12,084 bases of DNA from Gammaproteobacteria bacterium (GTDB lineage: Bacteria > Pseudomonadota > Gammaproteobacteria > Steroidobacterales > Steroidobacteraceae): the NCBI GenBank assembly GCA_020846815.1, contig JADLDF010000304.1, forward strand, positions 1-12,084. The letters run 5' to 3'. The translations under genes were made by a program, and so were the position numbers. The notes beneath the pieces were generated by a model. That model saw only the letters and a program-made list of their open reading frames with translations. It made no database searches and had not been told where the DNA came from. Below, one piece after another: positions 1 through 7,447 of the stretch. Every line of letters starts with the position of its first letter. The first letter of the stretch is position 1.

Positions 1-1826
1 GCGGCGGCGGCGGCACCGTGTCTTTCGGCGTCGCGGAATTCGTCGCGCAGGAGGAGATGGACCGCAGCACCGGCTACTGGTGGTCGCCCGACGAGACGCG
101 CATCGCATTCACGCGCGTCGACGAGGCACCGGTCGACGAGCTGGAACGCTTCGAGATCCTCGCCGATTCGGTGCGGGTCATCCGCCAGCGCTATCCGGCC
201 GCAGGGCGTCCCAACGCCGACGTGCAGCTGTTCGTCGCGACGCTCGACCGCAATGATGATGCCGCCGCGGCCGCGCTGCCCGCCACAGAGGCACGCATCG
301 ACACCGGCGGGCCCGCCGACGGCTATCTCGCGCGCGTCGACTGGTTTCCGGACTCGGCGGCACTCGCGCTGCAGTGGCAGAGCCGTGACCAGAAGCAGCT
401 CGCGCTGCGGCGCGCGGACCCTGCGACCGGCCGCTCGCGCGAGCTGCTGCTCGAGCGCAGCGACACCTGGGTGCCGCTGCACGACGAGCTCGTGTTCCTG
501 CCGCGCCGCCGCGCCTTCCTCTGGGCCTCGGAACGCAGCGGCCAGCGACACCTCTACCTCTACGACTACGAGGGCCGGCTGCTGCGCCCAGTCACCGCCG
601 GCGACTGGATGGTCACCGGCGATGGCGGCGAACGCGCGATCGAAGCGGTCGACGAACGCAGCGGCCGCGTCTGGTTCACGGCGAACCGCGAGTCGCCGCT
701 GGAGCGGCACCTGTACGTCGCGCCGCTCGACGGACCGCGCGAGCCGGCAGCCATCGAGGCCGGCATCCGTCGTCTCTCGAGCGGGGCCGGCTGGCATTCC
801 GTGACCATGGCGCAGGACGCGCGCCGCTGGCTCGATCTGCACTCCGATCCGGACACGCCGCCGTCGCTGACGCTGCGCCGTGCCGATGGCCGTGCGCTCG
901 CGACCCTGGTGCCGAACCGCCTCGACGCCGACCACCCCTACGCACCGTTCCGCGATGCGCACCGGCCGACCGAATTCGGCACGCTGCGCGCCGCCGACGG
1001 CCAGATCCTGCACTGGCAGATGCTGCGGCCGCCCGGCATGCAGCCCGGTCGCCGCTACCCGGTGATCGTCGACGTCTACGGCGGGCCCGGCTTGCAGCGC
1101 GTCAAACGCGCCTGGGGCGGTTTTCCGCGCAGCAACGAGGGCTTCTTCCGCCAGTACCTCGCGCAGCAGGGCTATGTCGTGTTCGCGCTCGACAACCGCG
1201 GCAGCGGCTTTCGCGGCACGGCCTTCGAAGGCGCGTTGCATCGCCGGCTCGGCCGCGTCGAAATCGACGACCAGGTGCGCGGCGTCGAGTACCTGCGCAC
1301 CCTGCCCTTCGTCGACGCGGCGCGCATCGGCGTGTTCGGCTGGAGCTACGGCGGCTACATGGCCCTGCTGGCGATGCTGCGCGCGCCGCAGCATTTCGCG
1401 GCCGGCGTCGCCGGCGCGCCGGTGACCGACTGGTCGCTGTACGATACGCACTACACCGAGCGCTACCTCGGCACACCGGCAGACAACGCCGCGGGCTATC
1501 GTGAAGCCGGCGTGCTGACCCATGCCGTCGGCCTGCAGGGCCCGCTGCTGGTCATGCACGGCATGGCGGACGACAACGTGCTGTTCACGCACAGCACCGC
1601 GCTGTTCAAGCGCCTGCAGGATCTCGGCAAGCCCTTCGAAGCGATGCCCTATCCGGGCAGCAAGCACGGGCTGCTGCGCTTCCAGGCCACGGGGCCGCAT
1701 GCCTACCACACCATCGCGCGCTTCTTCGACCGCAACCTGCGGCCCGCGCCGCCGGCGCCTCCGCCGCGGGCGAACGTTGGTTCGACCCCCGACACGACCC
1801 CCGACACGACCGTGCCGGCCCGGTAG
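1..1826 (+). CDS. Dipeptidyl-peptidase IV (S9B prolyl oligopeptidase family), 5' end outside window
   Basis: Serine exopeptidase that removes Xaa-Pro or Xaa-Ala dipeptides from peptide N-termini, normally exported. The frame is open to the left edge (first full codon at 3). The GTG at 18 is not the real start, because translation there begins already inside the beta-propeller. Numbering from that GTG, the substrate N-terminus-binding Glu pair is E12/E13 in the motif EFVAQEEMDR, matching human DPP4 E205/E206. The alpha/beta-hydrolase domain shows the oxyanion tyrosine (DVYGGPG, Y354), the nucleophile in GWSYGGY (S443), YTERY (Y479/Y483), HGMADDNV (D518) and SKHG (H550), so the triad is complete. 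About 150-200 N-terminal residues, including the signal peptide, are probably missing to the left. The protein ends in a Pro-rich tail with a duplicated TPDT unit that lies beyond the usual family C-terminus. The carbonic anhydrase gene follows after 10 bases. Identification is secure; substrate range is inferred from the family. Confidence 0.95.
   Translation, partial: GGGGTVSFGVAEFVAQEEMDRSTGYWWSPDETRIAFTRVDEAPVDELERFEILADSVRVIRQRYPAAGRPNADVQLFVATLDRNDDAAAAALPATEARIDTGGPADGYLARVDWFPDSAALALQWQSRDQKQLALRRADPATGRSRELLLERSDTWVPLHDELVFLPRRRAFLWASERSGQRHLYLYDYEGRLLRPVTAGDWMVTGDGGERAIEAVDERSGRVWFTANRESPLERHLYVAPLDGPREPAAIEAGIRRLSSGAGWHSVTMAQDARRWLDLHSDPDTPPSLTLRRADGRALATLVPNRLDADHPYAPFRDAHRPTEFGTLRAADGQILHWQMLRPPGMQPGRRYPVIVDVYGGPGLQRVKRAWGGFPRSNEGFFRQYLAQQGYVVFALDNRGSGFRGTAFEGALHRRLGRVEIDDQVRGVEYLRTLPFVDAARIGVFGWSYGGYMALLAMLRAPQHFAAGVAGAPVTDWSLYDTHYTERYLGTPADNAAGYREAGVLTHAVGLQGPLLVMHGMADDNVLFTHSTALFKRLQDLGKPFEAMPYPGSKHGLLRFQATGPHAYHTIARFFDRNLRPAPPAPPPRANVGSTPDTTPDTTVPAR
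1785..1811 (+). repeat. 12-base tandem repeat in the 3' end of the peptidase gene
   Basis: The unit acccccgacacg occurs as two perfect copies (1785-1796, 1797-1808) plus the first three bases of a third. It is read in frame as TPDT-TPDT-T at the end of the Pro-rich tail. Such short tandem units can change copy number by slippage; here that would lengthen the tail by four residues per unit without disturbing the catalytic domain. Confidence 0.8.
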
Positions 1827-1836
1827 ACTTCGCGTC

Positions 1837-2478
1837 ATGCGCAGTCTCAGCAAGCTCTTCCACAAGAACGTCGAATGGGCCCGCAAGGTCACGGCCGCGG
1901 ATCGGGAATTCTTCGGCAAGCTGGTCGGACAGCAGTCGCCCGACTATCTCTGGATCGGCTGCGCCGACAGCCGCGTACCCGCGAACGAGATCGTCGACCT
2001 GCTGCCGGGCGAGCTGTTCGTACACCGCAACGTCGCCAACGTCGTCGTGCAGACCGATCTCAACTGCCTGTCGGTGCTGCAATACGCCGTCGACGTGCTC
2101 GACGTCGAGCACGTGATCGTCTGCGGCCACTACGGCTGCGGCGGCGTGCAGGCCGCGCTGCAGAACCGGCGGCTCGGCCTCATCGACAACTGGCTGCGGC
2201 ACGTGCAGGACGTGATCAAGAAGCACCGCGTGCAGCTCGACCGCCTGCCCGACGAGGCGTCACGCCTCAACCGGCTGTGCGAGCTGAACGTGATCGAGCA
2301 GGTGCTGAACGTCTGCGAGACCACGATCGTGCAGAACGCCTGGGATCGCGGCAAGCAGGTCGAGATCCATGGCTGGGTCTACGGCATCCACGACGGCCTG
2401 CTGAAAGACCTGAACGTCTGCGTGCGGAACCCGGAAGAGTTCGCGCAGATCTACCGCTCGGTGCTCGAGGGTCCCTGA
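1837..2478 (+). CDS. can: Beta-class carbonic anhydrase (Can type)
   Basis: Cytoplasmic zinc enzyme interconverting CO2 and bicarbonate, supplying bicarbonate for carboxylation reactions. The product is 213 residues, close to E. coli Can (220). The zinc ligands fall at C42, D44, H98 and C101, with R46 next to them in GCADSRVP; this is the same numbering as E. coli. The residues of the non-catalytic bicarbonate pocket of the allosteric type II enzymes also seem present (W39, R64, and a tyrosine at 182 in HGWVYGIHDG), so inhibition at low bicarbonate or pH is expected by family knowledge. The ATG at 1837 was chosen because it lines up with the E. coli N-terminus; the frame stays open upstream but that part overlaps the peptidase gene. 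There is no strong ribosome binding site. The 10-base distance from the peptidase stop suggests co-transcription and coupled translation, although no functional link between the two is obvious. Confidence 0.96.
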   Translation: MRSLSKLFHKNVEWARKVTAADREFFGKLVGQQSPDYLWIGCADSRVPANEIVDLLPGELFVHRNVANVVVQTDLNCLSVLQYAVDVLDVEHVIVCGHYGCGGVQAALQNRRLGLIDNWLRHVQDVIKKHRVQLDRLPDEASRLNRLCELNVIEQVLNVCETTIVQNAWDRGKQVEIHGWVYGIHDGLLKDLNVCVRNPEEFAQIYRSVLEGP

Positions 2479-2498
2479 ACGGTTCCGGTCCGTGGGTA
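2479..2498. other. Convergent gap between carbonic anhydrase and outer-membrane factor genes
   Basis: Only 20 bases separate the two stop codons, which face each other. I see an ACGG/CCGT inverted repeat of four pairs but no T-run and no credible intrinsic terminator. Transcripts from the two sides probably overlap at their 3' ends, unless termination is Rho-dependent. Confidence 0.5.
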
Positions 2499-3761
2499 TC
2501 ACCTGAGACCGTCGAGCTGCGCCTCCGCGCGGCGCAGCTGCAGGCGCGCGGCGACCAGCCGCTCGCGCACGTCGGACAGCGCGCGCTCGGCATCCAGCCG
2601 CTCCAGCAGCGAGAGCCGGCCGGCGTCGTAGCCCTGCTGCGCGAGCCGCGCCGCGGCGCTGGCCGCCGGCAGGCCGCTCGCCACCAGAGCATCGAGCTCG
2701 ATCCGAGCCGCCTCGTGCCCGGCGGCCGCCTCCTCGCGCTCGGCCTCGAGCGCGCGGGCCTCGCGCTCGGCGTCGATCTCGGCCGCCACGAGCCCGGCGC
2801 GGGCCTCGGCGATCGCCGCGCCGTTGCGGTCCCAGAGCGGCAGCGGCATCGACACTCCGAGCACCCAGGCGCGGTCGTCGTCGGCCAGCGCGTCGCCGAA
2901 GCGCCGCGCGCCGACGGTCGCCTCCAGACCACCGAAGCGCGCGCCGCGCGCCGCCTCCAGGGCGGCGCGGGCGCGCTCCACGGTCAGGCGCGAACGGGCG
3001 AGCCGCGGGTGCGCCGATGTGTCCGTGGATGCAATCGCGACGGGTGCTGCGTCGAACCAGGCTTCGTCGAGCGCTTCGCTCACCGTCGCGTCGCGCCACA
3101 GCGCGCCGAGCTCGCGGCGCCGCGCCTGTGCGCCGGCCGCGGCACGCCTCGCAGCTGCCTGCAGACCGCTGGTCTCGACCGCGACGCGCGAGCGCTGCAG
3201 CTCCGATTCGAGTCCGGAGCCGAAACGCTTCTCCACGGCCTCACGGGTCTCGATGCCGATGCGCGCGCGCTCACGCTCGATCGCCGCGATGCGATCGGCG
3301 GCGACGGCCTCGGCATAGGCAATCACGACCTCGCGCCGTACCTCGCGTGCCGCGAGCTCGGCCTCGACGGCAGCGAGCTCCGCCGCGGCACGCGCACCGC
3401 GCCTCCCGGCTGCGCGGCCGCCGCCGAAAGGCAGCGGTTGCGACAGGGAAACCGTGGTCTCGGCGGCGCCGAAGTCGGCGTACTCGCCACGACCTAGCAC
3501 GTTCTCGACCTCGATCGACAGCGTCGGATTCTCCCAGGCGCGTGCCTGGCGCAGGCGCGCCGCCGCGATCTCGCGGCCACTATCGGCCGTGGCCAGCAGC
3601 GGACTGCGCTCGCCGGCACGCGCGAGCGCCTGCTCGAGAGTCAGTACGCTGCCGGCATTCGCCGAGCGTGCGGGCACGGACGCGATCACGACACCGGCTG
3701 CCGCGACCAGGGCTGCCAGCAGCGGCGCGACGGCCCCGTGGTTGTGGTCGCGCCACGGCAT
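2499..3761 (-). CDS. TolC-family outer-membrane efflux channel (CzcC/CusC-like)
   Basis: Outer-membrane channel of the tripartite metal efflux complex encoded just upstream. The product is 420 residues from the ATG at 3761. It has a signal peptide (hydrophobic stretch about 11-29, likely cut after the Ala in ARSANA at residue 36) with no lipobox Cys, so it should not be a lipoprotein like CusC. Two outer-membrane efflux repeats follow (about 40-215 and 245-415), both rich in Ala/Arg/Glu helices, with NPTLSIEVENV near 78-88 and GYDAGRLSLLERLDAER near 377-393, both typical of CzcC-type channels. The ATG at 3761 was chosen because it lies 13 bases after the preceding stop and begins a good signal peptide. 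The frame is open to 3863, but that would overlap the His-rich gene by 89 bases and add a non-signal N-terminus. There is no strong ribosome binding site, so coupling is likely. Metal specificity cannot be read from this subunit. Confidence 0.92.
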   Translation of the reverse strand: MPWRDHNHGAVAPLLAALVAAAGVVIASVPARSANAGSVLTLEQALARAGERSPLLATADSGREIAAARLRQARAWENPTLSIEVENVLGRGEYADFGAAETTVSLSQPLPFGGGRAAGRRGARAAAELAAVEAELAAREVRREVVIAYAEAVAADRIAAIERERARIGIETREAVEKRFGSGLESELQRSRVAVETSGLQAAARRAAAGAQARRRELGALWRDATVSEALDEAWFDAAPVAIASTDTSAHPRLARSRLTVERARAALEAARGARFGGLEATVGARRFGDALADDDRAWVLGVSMPLPLWDRNGAAIAEARAGLVAAEIDAEREARALEAEREEAAAGHEAARIELDALVASGLPAASAAARLAQQGYDAGRLSLLERLDAERALSDVRERLVAARLQLRRAEAQLDGLR

Positions 3762-3774
3762 GCGGGCAGCGCTA

Positions 3775-4245
3775 CTATTTCGCGGTGTTGCCATGGTCGT
3801 CGTCATGGTCGTGGTCGTGCCCATCGTGGCCTTGGTCGCGCTCTTTCCCTGCATCCGCTCCACTGCGCGGCATCCTCGAGGAATACCGCAGCTGCGCCGG
3901 CTTGCGACCCGGCACCTCGACGCGGAACAGCAGCGTCCAGTCGCCCTTCAGGGCACGGTCGCCCACCAGGATGCCGGCCTGCTTGTGCCGCATCGGGATC
4001 TCCTGGCGTGCGCCGCCCGCGAGCAGTGTCGCCGTGACCTTGCCGCGCGACGTGTCGACGATGCCGTGTGTCGCCTGGTCGTGCAAATGCAGTTCGAAGT
4101 TCGTGTCCGATGCGATCAGATGAGAATGGTAATCTCCCGCCGACAGGTCCCACTGGCTCGCACCGGCGACGACGGCGGCGAGCGCCGCGAACACAGTCAG
4201 GCCGGCGCGGCGGACGCGGATGCGGAGGTCGTGAAGGCTCTTCAT
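3775..4245 (-). CDS. Small secreted protein with His/Asp-rich tail, metal-operon accessory
   Basis: I do not recognise a named family. The 156-residue product has a basic N-terminus and a hydrophobic segment (about 14-29, signal peptide, probably cut near residue 29). A domain of about 90 residues follows with alternating hydrophobic beta-strand patterns (FELHLHD near 50-56, GKVTATLLAG near 68-77, DWTLLFRVEVPG near 102-113). The organisation recalls the small Ig-like folds of YtkA, FixH or CopC, but this is a resemblance by eye only. His is frequent in the domain (40, 42, 53, 55, 60, 87), and the tail (140-151) is GHDGHDHDHDDDHG with five His. No Cys is present after the signal peptide. The gene lies between pump and channel genes, so a periplasmic metal-binding or delivery role is inferred. 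The start at 4245 is supported by a GAGGAG ribosome site and the signal peptide. An in-frame ATG at 4302 overlaps the pump stop but adds a non-signal extension. Confidence 0.85.
   Translation of the reverse strand: MKSLHDLRIRVRRAGLTVFAALAAVVAGASQWDLSAGDYHSHLIASDTNFELHLHDQATHGIVDTSRGKVTATLLAGGARQEIPMRHKQAGILVGDRALKGDWTLLFRVEVPGRKPAQLRYSSRMPRSGADAGKERDQGHDGHDHDHDDDHGNTAK
3793..3828 (-). repeat. Low-complexity His/Asp codon tract
   Basis: Alternating His and Asp codons give a near-repetitive stretch (atggtcgt-like on the + strand) encoding residues 140-151 of the small secreted protein. It is a probable metal-binding tail and a candidate for length variation between strains. Confidence 0.7.
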
Positions 4246-4251
4246 GGCAGG

Positions 4252-4257
4252 CTCCTC
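4252..4257 (-). promoter_or_regulatory. Ribosome binding site GAGGAG of the small His-rich gene
   Basis: GAGGAG lies six bases before the ATG at 4245. It is the reason for choosing that start over the in-frame ATG at 4302 that overlaps the pump stop codon as TGATG. Confidence 0.75.
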
Positions 4258-4268
4258 TAGGGTCGATT

Positions 4269-4283
4269 CGGCGCATCGCGCCG
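4269..4283 (-). other. Small intercistronic hairpin after the pump gene
   Basis: CGGCGC and GCGCCG form a perfect six-pair stem around a three-base loop, in the 56-base gap between pump stop and the next start. No T-run follows on the - strand, so it is not an intrinsic terminator. It could act as an mRNA processing or stability element. In DNA this GC-rich it may also be chance. Confidence 0.35.
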
Positions 4284-4301
4284 GGAAACGGCAGGCAGAC
4301 A

Positions 4302-7300
4302 TCAGTAAGCCTCGGCAGGCACGCCGGCGACGGCGCGCTCCTCGCGCAGGCGCGCGATCGCAGCAGCGCCGAAGCGTTCGATCAGCGTCGGCGTGACCAC
4401 GGCGTCGAGCAGCGTGGCCGTGAACAGCCCGCCGAAGATCGTCACGGCCACGGGATGCAGGATCTCCTTGCCCGGCTGGTCGCCGCCGATCATCAGCGGC
4501 ACCAGCGCGATGCCGGCCGAGACCGCGGTCATGAGCACCGGTGTCATGCGCTCGAGGCAGGCGCGGCGGATGGTCGCGCGGTCGAACGGCAGACCGTCGC
4601 GCAGCACCAGGTTCAGCGTGTGGCTGATCTTGAGGATGCCATTGCGCGCCGTGATGCCCGTCAGCGTGATGAAGCCGACCATCGCCGCGATCGACAGATC
4701 GAGACCGGCGATCCACAGCGCCGCAACCGAGCCGACCAGCGCCAGCGGCACGTTGCCCATGACGATCAGCGCCAGCGCTGCGGAACGATAGCGCGTGTAG
4801 AGCACCAGGAAGATCAACGTCAGCGATACCAGCGACAGCAGGCCGATCATGCGCGCGGCTTCCTGCTGCGCGCGGAACTGGCCCTCGATGCGCAGCGTGT
4901 AGCCGGTCGGCAGCGGCAGCGAGACGAGGCGCCGTTCCATCTCGGCGACCACGCGATCGGCGCCGGTGCCGTCGGTGTTGCCCGAGACCACGATGCGCCG
5001 TCGGCCGTCCTCGCGCTGGACCTGGTTGGGCCCGTCCGCTTCCTCGACGCTGGCAAGATGGGCGAGCGGCACGGCGCCCCGCGCCGTCTCGATCAGCACG
5101 CCGGCGAGGCCTGCTTTGGTCCGCGCTTCTTCGGGCAGCTGGATGGTCACGCCGTAGCGCCGCGAGCCATCGATGACCTCGGCGACGCGCTCGCCGCCGG
5201 AGAGCAGGTCGATCCGCTCGGCGATGCGCGCCGGCGTGATGCCGTAGAAGCGCGCTGCATCCTCGTCGACGCGCACGTGGATCTCCGGCGCCCGCACCTG
5301 CCGCTCCAGCCGCAGATCGACCAGCCCGGGCGTGCCCGCGAGCCGCTGCTCGACCTGCGCACCCAGCGAACGCAGGGTATCGAGATCGTCGCCCCAGATC
5401 TTTACGACCAGCTGCGCCTGCACGCCCGACAGCAGATGGTCGAGCCGATGACTGATCGGCTGGCCGAAGGACACCGAGCCGGGCAGGGGCGCGAGCCGCG
5501 AACGGATGTCGGCGAGCACGGCCTGGCGGCCCCGGTCGCTGGGCTCGAGATTGATGTCGATCTCGTTCATGTGCACGCCTTCGGCATGCTCGTCGAGCTC
5601 GGCGCGGCCCGTGCGGCGCCCTACCGAGACGACCTCGGGCACTTCGCCGATCAGGCGCTCGGCGATCGTGCCGAGCCGCTCCGAGTCGGCCATGGCGATG
5701 CCCGGCGTGAACACCAGGGTCACCAGCGAAGTGCCCTCGTTGAACGCCGGCAGGAAGCTCTTGGGCAGCCGCCACGCGCCGGCGAGCGCCAGCACGACCG
5801 CGAGCGCAGCGATACCGAGCACCGGCGCACGCCGCGGCAGCGTCCAGTCGAGCAGCCGCGAATAGCCCGCCTTCAGGCCGCGCACCAGCCGCGACTCGGG
5901 CTCCTCGAGACTGGGCAGCGACGGCAGCAGGTAGTAACAGAGCACCGGCGTGAGCGTGATCGAGACCAACAGGCTCGCGAGGATCGAGACGATGTAGGCG
6001 ACGCCGAGCGGCGCGAACAGCTGGCCCTCGATGCCGGTCAGCGCGAACAATGGCACGAACACCAGCACGATGATGATGGTCGCGTAGAAGATGCCGGAGC
6101 GGACCTCCTGGCTCGCCTCGGCAACGACACCGAGCAGTGGCCGCGGCTGCGGCAGCGCGCGGTTCTCGCGCAGCCGCCGGAAGATGTTCTCGACACCGAC
6201 CACGGCGTCGTCGACCAGCTCACCGATCGCGATCGCGAGACCGCCGAGCGTCATGGTGTTGATCGACAGGTCGAACAGGCGGAACACGATCGCGGTGACG
6301 AACACCGACATCGGGATCGCGACCAGCGAGATGAACGTGGTCCGCACGTTCATCAGGAACAGGAACAGCACGACGCCGACGATCAGCAGCGCCTCGATCA
6401 GCACCTTCTGGACGTTGCCGATCGAGTTCTCGATGAAGCTCGCCTGGCGGAACTGCACCTGCAGCGTGGTGATCTGCGGCGGCAGGGTCGCACGCATGGC
6501 CTCCAGCGCTGTCTCGATCTCGCGGGTCAGCGACAGTGTGTCGACACCCGGCTGCTTCTGCACGCCGAGGATCACCGCGGGCTGACCGCCGAAGCCCGCG
6601 CTGCCGCGCCGCGGCCGCGCTGCATAGCCGACGTCTGCGACCGCGCCCAGCAGGATCGGCGTGCCGTCGCGCGTCGCGACCACCAGTCCCGCGAGCGCTG
6701 CGGGGTCGCGCTCGCGGCCGAGCGTGCGGATCACGAACTCCTGCGCGCGCTCGTCGATGAACCCACCGCCGGCGTTGGTGGAAAAGCCGCGCACCGTGGC
6801 CTCGATCTCGTCGAGGGTCACGCCGAGCTGACGCATGCGCGCCGGATCGGGTGCGACGCGGTACTCGCGCACCAGGCCGCCGATGGGGATCACCTGCGCG
6901 ACGCCCGGGATCGCCAGCAGGCGCGGCCGGATGCTGAACTCCGCGACTTCGCGCAGCTCCATCGGATCGGCCTTCTCGCCGGCGACCGCGACCAGCATGA
7001 TCTCGCCCATGACCGAGGTGATTGGGCCGATCGCGGGCCGGATCTCCTCGGGCAGCTGGCCCTGCACGGCCGCGAGGCGTTCGGCGACCTGCTGGCGCGC
7101 GCGATAGATCTCCGAGCCCCATTCGAACTCGACGTAGATGAAAGCCAGGCCGAGGCTCGAGGTCGAGCGCACGCGCGTGACGCCCGGCAGGCCCTGCATG
7201 GCCGATTCGATCGGGAAGGTCACGAGCTGCTCGACCTCCTCCGCCGCGAGGCCGTGGGACTCGGCCTGGATGGTCACGGTCGGCCGGTTCAGGTCCGGCA

Positions 7301-7415
7301 GCACGTCGATGTTGAGCTTGGGGATCAGCCAGCCGCCGAGGCCGATCAGCAGCAGCGATGCCGCGAGCACGAACACGCGGTTGCGCAGGCTCGCGGTGAC
7401 GATCAGGTTGAACAT
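4302..7415 (-). CDS. Heavy-metal efflux RND pump, CusA/CzcA family
   Basis: Inner-membrane, proton-driven pump that exports metal ions through the adaptor and outer-membrane channel. The product is 1037 residues, normal for the family. Twelve membrane segments are visible (about 12-30, 336-354, 361-380, 387-408, 441-461, 471-498, 531-548, 858-873, 877-899, 904-925, 953-976, 986-1010), with the two large porter loops between 1/2 and 7/8. The fourth segment reads AIAIGELVDDAVVGVEN (394-410): relative to the CzcA proton-relay trio D402/D408/E415 the first acid is Ala396, while D402 and E409 are kept. Aligned by eye with the CusA methionine clip M573/M623/M672, this protein has T566, M616 (in GVHMNEID) and H660 (in HRLDHLL). 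That mixture fits neither classical Cu/Ag CusA nor Zn/Co/Cd CzcA, so the metal is left open; a divalent ion is a mild preference. The start is supported by a GGAGG site. The gene follows the adaptor after 32 bases. Confidence 0.96.
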   Translation of the reverse strand: MFNLIVTASLRNRVFVLAASLLLIGLGGWLIPKLNIDVLPDLNRPTVTIQAESHGLAAEEVEQLVTFPIESAMQGLPGVTRVRSTSSLGLAFIYVEFEWGSEIYRARQQVAERLAAVQGQLPEEIRPAIGPITSVMGEIMLVAVAGEKADPMELREVAEFSIRPRLLAIPGVAQVIPIGGLVREYRVAPDPARMRQLGVTLDEIEATVRGFSTNAGGGFIDERAQEFVIRTLGRERDPAALAGLVVATRDGTPILLGAVADVGYAARPRRGSAGFGGQPAVILGVQKQPGVDTLSLTREIETALEAMRATLPPQITTLQVQFRQASFIENSIGNVQKVLIEALLIVGVVLFLFLMNVRTTFISLVAIPMSVFVTAIVFRLFDLSINTMTLGGLAIAIGELVDDAVVGVENIFRRLRENRALPQPRPLLGVVAEASQEVRSGIFYATIIIVLVFVPLFALTGIEGQLFAPLGVAYIVSILASLLVSITLTPVLCYYLLPSLPSLEEPESRLVRGLKAGYSRLLDWTLPRRAPVLGIAALAVVLALAGAWRLPKSFLPAFNEGTSLVTLVFTPGIAMADSERLGTIAERLIGEVPEVVSVGRRTGRAELDEHAEGVHMNEIDINLEPSDRGRQAVLADIRSRLAPLPGSVSFGQPISHRLDHLLSGVQAQLVVKIWGDDLDTLRSLGAQVEQRLAGTPGLVDLRLERQVRAPEIHVRVDEDAARFYGITPARIAERIDLLSGGERVAEVIDGSRRYGVTIQLPEEARTKAGLAGVLIETARGAVPLAHLASVEEADGPNQVQREDGRRRIVVSGNTDGTGADRVVAEMERRLVSLPLPTGYTLRIEGQFRAQQEAARMIGLLSLVSLTLIFLVLYTRYRSAALALIVMGNVPLALVGSVAALWIAGLDLSIAAMVGFITLTGITARNGILKISHTLNLVLRDGLPFDRATIRRACLERMTPVLMTAVSAGIALVPLMIGGDQPGKEILHPVAVTIFGGLFTATLLDAVVTPTLIERFGAAAIARLREERAVAGVPAEAY

Positions 7416-7425
7416 GGAGGCCTCC
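7416..7425 (-). promoter_or_regulatory. Ribosome binding site of the pump gene inside a 10-base palindrome
   Basis: The perfect palindrome GGAGGCCTCC touches the pump ATG. Its left half on the coding strand, GGAGG, is a strong ribosome binding site five bases before the start. The palindrome has no loop, so folding onto itself within one molecule is unlikely; it mainly fixes the start codon. Confidence 0.7.
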
Positions 7426-7447
7426 GGGGCGCCGAGGGGGGCGGCGC

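Noticed and set aside
1..14. GGC trinucleotide repeat at the left edge
   Set aside because: It is four in-frame Gly codons of a Gly-rich propeller loop typical of this peptidase position, and too short to be called a repeat element.
2479..2498. Possible bidirectional terminator between convergent genes
   Set aside because: The only inverted repeat has four pairs and no T-run, so a terminator cannot be supported.
1875..3497. 540-codon + strand frame spanning the carbonic anhydrase gene and the channel gene
   Set aside because: It overlaps carbonic anhydrase in another frame and the channel gene in antisense; the product is Arg/Ala-rich filler without domains.
3762..3863. Extended start at 3863 for the outer-membrane channel gene
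   Set aside because: It would overlap the His-tailed gene by 89 bases. The extension is the out-of-frame reading of the His/Asp tract, and the signal peptide begins only at 3761.
4246..4302. Upstream in-frame ATG at 4302 for the His-tailed protein
   Set aside because: It overlaps the pump stop as TGATG but adds 19 residues that mask the signal peptide. The ATG at 4245 has a strong ribosome binding site.
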